Shown here: piece by piece, positions 13,810-16,446 of the stretch | How the letters are laid out: every line of letters starts with the position of its first letter | Numbering within the stretch: position 1 is the stretch's first letter | NCBI GenBank assembly: GCA_002386405.1 | Contig: DGIP01000223.1 | Location: 1 to 16,446 of the forward strand | Length of the DNA stretch: 16,446 bases | DNA from: Stenotrophomonas maltophilia | Lineage (GTDB): Bacteria > Pseudomonadota > Gammaproteobacteria > Xanthomonadales > Xanthomonadaceae | Direction of reading: 5' to 3' | Program-made: the position numbers and the translations under genes | The notes under the pieces: model-generated | Told to the model about the DNA's origin: nothing | Database searches by the model: none | The model's input: the letters and a program-made list of their open reading frames with translations, nothing else

Positions 13810-13815
13810 ATTATG
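13810..13815 (-). promoter_or_regulatory. Putative -10 box of tsaD promoter (leaderless arrangement)
   Basis: CATAAT on the - strand matches TATAAT in five of six positions and lies 7 nt before the tsaD ATG, which puts the expected transcription start at or next to the A of the start codon. No good -35 hexamer is visible at 16-18 nt. Confidence 0.4.
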
Positions 13816-13891
13816 GACCTCTTGAGGCCTTGGCAGACGTACCGCCGACGTGCCCTTCACTACCCCAGGCCAGGAACTTTGCCGGGGTGGG

Positions 13892-13919
13892 TTGCAACTT
13901 CTTTTCTCGCCGCTATAAT
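13892..13919 (+). promoter_or_regulatory. Sigma-70 promoter of rpsU
   Basis: TTGCAA (13892-13897) and a perfect TATAAT (13914-13919) are separated by 16 nt. The GC-rich discriminator GTGCGG that follows is typical of stringently controlled ribosomal promoters (inference). The predicted start near 13926 gives a leader of about 44 nt. Confidence 0.8.
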
Positions 13920-13930
13920 GTGCGGCTCTC

Positions 13931-13947
13931 ACCGGGCGTGACCCGGT
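13931..13947 (+). promoter_or_regulatory. Leader hairpin in rpsU 5' UTR
   Basis: ACCGGG / CCCGGT form a 6-bp stem around CGTGA, within the predicted rpsU leader and 13 nt before the GGAG Shine-Dalgarno (13961-13964). It may stabilise the mRNA or serve as a regulatory site; the sequence alone does not show which. Confidence 0.45.
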
Positions 13948-13969
13948 TCTACTGTGTCCCGGAGATTCC

Positions 13970-14185
13970 ATGCCCAGCGTTAAAGTCCGCGAGAACGAGC
14001 CCTTCGAGTTTGCGCTCCGTCGCTTCAAGCGCACCTGCGAAAAGGCCGGCGTGCTGGCCGAAACCCGCAAGCGCGAGTTCTACGAAAAGCCGACCCAGGA
14101 GCGCAAGCGTAAGGCTGCCGCTGCTGTGAAGCGTCAGCTGCGCCGCTCGTCGCGCGACGTCACCAAGCGTCAGCGCCTGTACTGA
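13970..14185 (+). CDS. rpsU: 30S ribosomal protein S21
   Basis: 71 residues, very basic, matching S21 end to end: [21 protein letters not shown], then [20 protein letters not shown] and [14 protein letters not shown]21 binds the 30S platform near the anti-Shine-Dalgarno and aids initiation. A GGAG Shine-Dalgarno lies 5 nt before the ATG, and a strong promoter is upstream. It is the first gene of the macromolecular-synthesis operon, followed by an intrinsic terminator, so most transcripts should end after it. Confidence 0.98.
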
Positions 14186-14234
14186 TCGGACGCAACTTCG
14201 ATGCGGCAGGCGTGTCCTGTCGCGGCGGAGCCGA

Positions 14235-14265
14235 AGCCGGAACGCGCGAGCGTTACCGGCTTTTT
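14235..14265 (+). terminator. Intrinsic terminator / attenuator between rpsU and yqeY
   Basis: AGCCGG-AACGC (14235-14245) pairs with GCGTT-A-CCGGCT (14250-14261), an 11-bp stem with one bulged A, capped by the GNRA tetraloop GCGA and followed by a T run to 14265. This is the clearest terminator in the window. By analogy with the E. coli rpsU-dnaG terminator, it should let only part of the polymerases continue into yqeY, yihY and dnaG. Confidence 0.88.
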
Positions 14266-14300
14266 GCGTTTCCACCCTTTTCATCGATACGAGGTGTTCC

Positions 14301-14747
14301 ATGAGCCTGAAGCTGCAGCTCACCGAAGACATGAAGGCCGCCATGAAGGCGGGCGACAAGCACAAGCTGTCCGTGATCCGCCTGATCAAGGCGGAAATCC
14401 AGCGGCGCGAAGTGGATGAGCGCATCGAGCTGGACGACACCGCTGTCATCGCCGTGCTCGACAAGATGGTCAAGCAGCGCAAGGACTCGATCAGCCAGTA
14501 CGAAGCGGCCCAGCGTGAAGACCTGGCGCAGATCGAGCGCGACGAACTGGTGGTGATCGACACCTACCTGCCGGCCAAGATGGGCGAAGCCGAGATCGTG
14601 GCTGCGATCCAGGCCGCCGTTGCCGAAACCGGCGCCGCCAGCGCCGCCGACATGGGCAAGCTGATGGGCGCGCTGAAGCCGAAGCTGGCCGGCCAGGCCG
14701 ACATGGGCCTGGTGTCCAAGCTGGTCAAGGCGCACTTCGCCGGTTGA
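14301..14747 (+). CDS. yqeY: GatB/YqeY domain protein
   Basis: 148 residues, the usual length for stand-alone YqeY proteins. GAGG lies 6 nt before the ATG. The all-helical fold is evident: MSLKLQLTEDMKAAMKAGDKHKLSVIRLIKAEIQ is the family N-terminus (first part), followed by a helix with VLDKMVKQRKDSISQYEAAQREDLA, then LPAKMGEAEIVAAIQ and the tail MGKLMGALKPKLAGQADM. The domain resembles the C-terminal tRNA-binding region of GatB, the amidotransferase subunit making Gln-tRNA and Asn-tRNA, but the role of free YqeY is unknown; tRNA binding is plausible. Its place between rpsU and dnaG is a common arrangement in many bacteria. Confidence 0.94.
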   Translation: MSLKLQLTEDMKAAMKAGDKHKLSVIRLIKAEIQRREVDERIELDDTAVIAVLDKMVKQRKDSISQYEAAQREDLAQIERDELVVIDTYLPAKMGEAEIVAAIQAAVAETGAASAADMGKLMGALKPKLAGQADMGLVSKLVKAHFAG

Positions 14748-14754
14748 TGTTGAT

Positions 14755-14783
14755 GCGGGCAGCACCCCACGTTGGCTGCCCGC
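14755..14783 (+). terminator. Hairpin after yqeY
   Basis: A perfect 9-bp stem GCGGGCAGC / GCTGCCCGC with an 11-nt loop begins 7 nt after the yqeY stop and is followed by only GTTTC. With so short a U tract it is more likely a partial terminator or stabilising hairpin than a full stop. Confidence 0.5.
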
Positions 14784-14789
14784 GTTTCA

Positions 14790-14806
14790 CCCGGTCTTCG
14801 AACCGG
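14790..14806 (+). promoter_or_regulatory. Second hairpin before yihY
   Basis: CCCGGT / ACCGGG form a 6-bp stem around CTTCGA (14796-14801, itself close to a UUCG-type loop), 6 nt after the yqeY hairpin and 19 nt before the yihY-like ATG. The two stems could stack in the same RNA. Confidence 0.45.
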
Positions 14807-14825
14807 GCCTGCTAGAAATCCAGGC

Positions 14826-15776
14826 ATGTCTTCGCTGCCGCCTTCCCCCGCGCCCGAGCCCGCGCACGATCCTTCCCGCGTTCCGCCCCGCCTGCGCAAG
14901 TACGTGGACCGGCTTGAACGCAGCTTCCCGGTTGCCGTGGGCAAACGCTTCGTCGATGTGGACGTGCTGACCCAGGCCGCGTCGGTGTCCTTCTATGCCC
15001 TGCTGTCGATGGCGCCGTTGCTGGTGCTGCTGCTGTGGCTGACCGCCTCGCTCTACCCGCCCGCACAGCAGGCGCTGATCGGCCAGATCAACGATGTCGC
15101 CGGCAGCAGCGCGGCCACCGTGGCCGATACCGTGCTCAAGAACGCCGACAACCAGCCCTCGATGGGCTCGCTGGCCGGCATGTGGAGCACGCTGCTGCTG
15201 TTCATCGGCGCCACGGCGGTGTTCGCCCAGCTGCAGAACGCGCTCAACCTGATCTTCAATACCAGCGGCGAACGCCTGGACGGCATCGTGGCGTGGCTGC
15301 GCAAGCGCGTGTTCTCCTTTGGCGTGGTGCTGGCGCTGGGCTTCCTGCTGATCCTGTCGATGACCGCCACCACCATGCTGCAGGTGGCGTTCGCGCAGCT
15401 GCCTTCGGTCCTGCCGGCGGTGGGCTACCTGACCAGCCTGCTGCTGTACACGGTGGGCTTTGCCTTCCTGTACCACTACCTGCCCGACCGCCGCGTGGCC
15501 TGGCGGCAGGCGTTCATCGGCGGGGTGATCACCTCGGCACTGTTCGCGCTGGGCCGCTATGGCATCGGGCTGTACATCGCCACGGTGGCGCCGGGCAGCG
15601 CCTACGGCTCGATGGGCGCGCTGGTGATCTCGCTGGTGTGGATCTACTACGCCACGGTGGTGTTCTTCGTGGGCGCGCTGATGACGGCGGTGATCGACGA
15701 GCGCCTGCGCGCCCGCGTCCACTTGGCCGAGGCCGGCATCGTGCCGCCGAAACCGGGCGAAGGCACCGCCAGCTAG
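14826..15776 (+). CDS. yihY: YihY / BrkB family inner membrane protein
   Basis: 316 residues from ATG 14826; the longer frame from 14772 runs through the hairpin region and is rejected. The Shine-Dalgarno is weak (CCAGG). A proline-rich cytoplasmic N-terminus leads to six predicted membrane helices. Family landmarks are ASVSFYALLSMAPLLVLLL at helix 1, an extracytoplasmic stretch before GMWSTLLLFIGATAVFAQLQNALNLIF, and FLYHYLPDRRVAWRQAFIGG followed by YGSMGALVISLVWIYY. Once called ribonuclease BN (rbn), a label since moved to another E. coli gene, and virulence factor BrkB after Bordetella. Transporter-like function is suspected but unproven. Its position within the rpsU-dnaG transcription unit is typical of Xanthomonadaceae. 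Confidence 0.9.
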   Translation: MSSLPPSPAPEPAHDPSRVPPRLRKYVDRLERSFPVAVGKRFVDVDVLTQAASVSFYALLSMAPLLVLLLWLTASLYPPAQQALIGQINDVAGSSAATVADTVLKNADNQPSMGSLAGMWSTLLLFIGATAVFAQLQNALNLIFNTSGERLDGIVAWLRKRVFSFGVVLALGFLLILSMTATTMLQVAFAQLPSVLPAVGYLTSLLLYTVGFAFLYHYLPDRRVAWRQAFIGGVITSALFALGRYGIGLYIATVAPGSAYGSMGALVISLVWIYYATVVFFVGALMTAVIDERLRARVHLAEAGIVPPKPGEGTAS

Positions 15777-15782
15777 TAGACT

Positions 15783-15821
15783 AGCGGGGTCCCCCGCTTC
15801 CGTGCGTGGCCGTTGCCGGCC
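15783..15821 (+). promoter_or_regulatory. Tandem hairpins between yihY and dnaG
   Basis: Two short GC-rich stems occupy the 64-nt gap: AGCGGG / CCCGCT (15783-15798, loop GTCC) and GGCCG / CGGCC (15808-15821, loop TTGC). The second ends 19 nt before the dnaG ATG. Neither has a U tract. They may slow ribosomes or mark an RNA processing site. Confidence 0.4.
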
Positions 15822-15840
15822 GTGCCCCCTGCTGCTGCCC

Positions 15841-16446
15841 ATGGCCCGTATCCCCGACGCATTCATCGACGACCTGCTGGCCCGCTCCGACATTGTCGAA
15901 GTGGTGGGCAGCCGCGTGCCGTTGAAGCGCCAGGGCAAGGAATATTCGGCGCGCTGCCCGTTCCATGACGAGCGTTCGGCCTCGTTCACGGTCTCGCCCA
16001 CCAAGCAGTTCTACCACTGCTTCGGCTGCGGCGCGCACGGCACCGCGATCAGCTTCCTGATGAACTACGACCGCCTGGAGTTCCTCGACGCGGTCGATGA
16101 GCTGGCCAAGCGCGTGGGCATGGAAGTACCACGCGATACCCAGCCGCGCACCGCCCAGCAGCAGGACGACAGCCGCGAGCTGTACGCCGCGCTGGATGCG
16201 GCCACGCGCTTCTTCCAGAAGTCGCTGGAAGGCAGCGACACCGCGCGTGCCTACCTGGACCAGCGCGGCGTGGACGAGGAAAACCGCACGCGTTTTGCGA
16301 TCGGCTACGCGCCCGATGGCTACAGCGCGCTGAAGGATGCACTGGGCAAGGACGAGCGGCGCATGAAGCTGCTTGATCGTGCCGGGCTGTTTTCCAAGAA
16401 CGACCGCGGCCATGTCTACGACAAGTTCCGCGACCGGGTGATGTTC
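15841..16446 (+). CDS. dnaG: DNA primase, 3' partial
   Basis: The first 202 codons are present with no stop, so the gene runs off the right edge. The N-terminal CHC2 zinc-binding domain is complete: C39-P-F-H42 and C60-F-G-C63 are the four ligands, within YSARCPFHDERSASF and FYHCFGCGAHGTAISFLM. The following helical linker (EFLDAVDELAKRVGMEVPRD) and the start of the TOPRIM-preceding region (FAIGYAPDGYSALKDAL) match primase. The TOPRIM catalytic core and helicase-binding domain are outside the window. DnaG makes RNA primers for lagging-strand synthesis. The start ATG 15841 (MARIPDAFIDDLLARSDIVEVV) is fixed by family alignment although no Shine-Dalgarno precedes it; poor initiation is also known for E. 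coli dnaG. The next gene is expected to be rpoD. Confidence 0.97.
   Translation, partial: MARIPDAFIDDLLARSDIVEVVGSRVPLKRQGKEYSARCPFHDERSASFTVSPTKQFYHCFGCGAHGTAISFLMNYDRLEFLDAVDELAKRVGMEVPRDTQPRTAQQQDDSRELYAALDAATRFFQKSLEGSDTARAYLDQRGVDEENRTRFAIGYAPDGYSALKDALGKDERRMKLLDRAGLFSKNDRGHVYDKFRDRVMF

Noticed and set aside
14787..16004. 405-codon - strand frame opposite yihY and dnaG
   Set aside because: Gln/His/Arg-rich antisense frame over two conserved genes.

Overview
The window comes from the chromosome of a high-GC gammaproteobacterium of the Xanthomonadaceae, most likely Stenotrophomonas. Three things suggest this. GC is roughly two-thirds throughout. The order rpsU, yqeY, yihY/brkB, dnaG with divergent tsaD is typical of xanthomonads. 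There are also GTAG-headed palindromes of the kind described as SMAG repeats in S. maltophilia. Nothing looks like a phage, an insertion sequence, a CRISPR array or a tRNA. Species assignment is inference.

Positions 1-5449 (+ strand) hold five tightly packed genes: a 5'-truncated SH3/NlpC-P60 peptidase, an L-Ala-D/L-Glu dipeptide epimerase, a MurR/RpiR-type regulator, a secreted YkuD-like L,D-transpeptidase family protein and an APC amino-acid permease. Overlaps of 1 and 4 nt and gaps of 32 and 17 nt indicate one operon. The content resembles the Bacillus ykfABCD murein-peptide recycling operon in another architecture: peptidases trim peptidoglycan peptides, the epimerase converts L-Ala-D-Glu to L-Ala-L-Glu, and the permease may move released amino acids. 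The regulator's SIS domain lacks the usual sugar-phosphate-binding residues, so it may sense something else.

Positions 5541-8506 hold a small acidic protein (+), a YiaA/YiaB membrane protein (-), a PQQ-dependent aldose sugar dehydrogenase (+) with an eight-G tract in its reading frame, and a proline/alanine-rich lipoprotein (-). Three GTAG palindromes lie between the last two, convergent, genes and a fourth lies upstream of the lipoprotein gene.

Positions 8507-13802 are on the - strand. In order of transcription they are tsaD, a 64-codon small ORF with a strong ribosome binding site and atypical codons, folB, a YbdG-type mechanosensitive channel and a cytoplasmic-looking family 3 beta-glucosidase. 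The beta-glucosidase has a LacI-type operator between its putative -10 box and its ribosome binding site.

Positions 13803-16446 (+) are the macromolecular-synthesis region: a good sigma-70 promoter, rpsU, an intrinsic terminator/attenuator, yqeY, paired hairpins, yihY/brkB, more hairpins, and the first 202 codons of dnaG, which runs off the window. Attenuation after rpsU and the lack of a Shine-Dalgarno sequence before dnaG fit the known logic of making much S21 and little primase.
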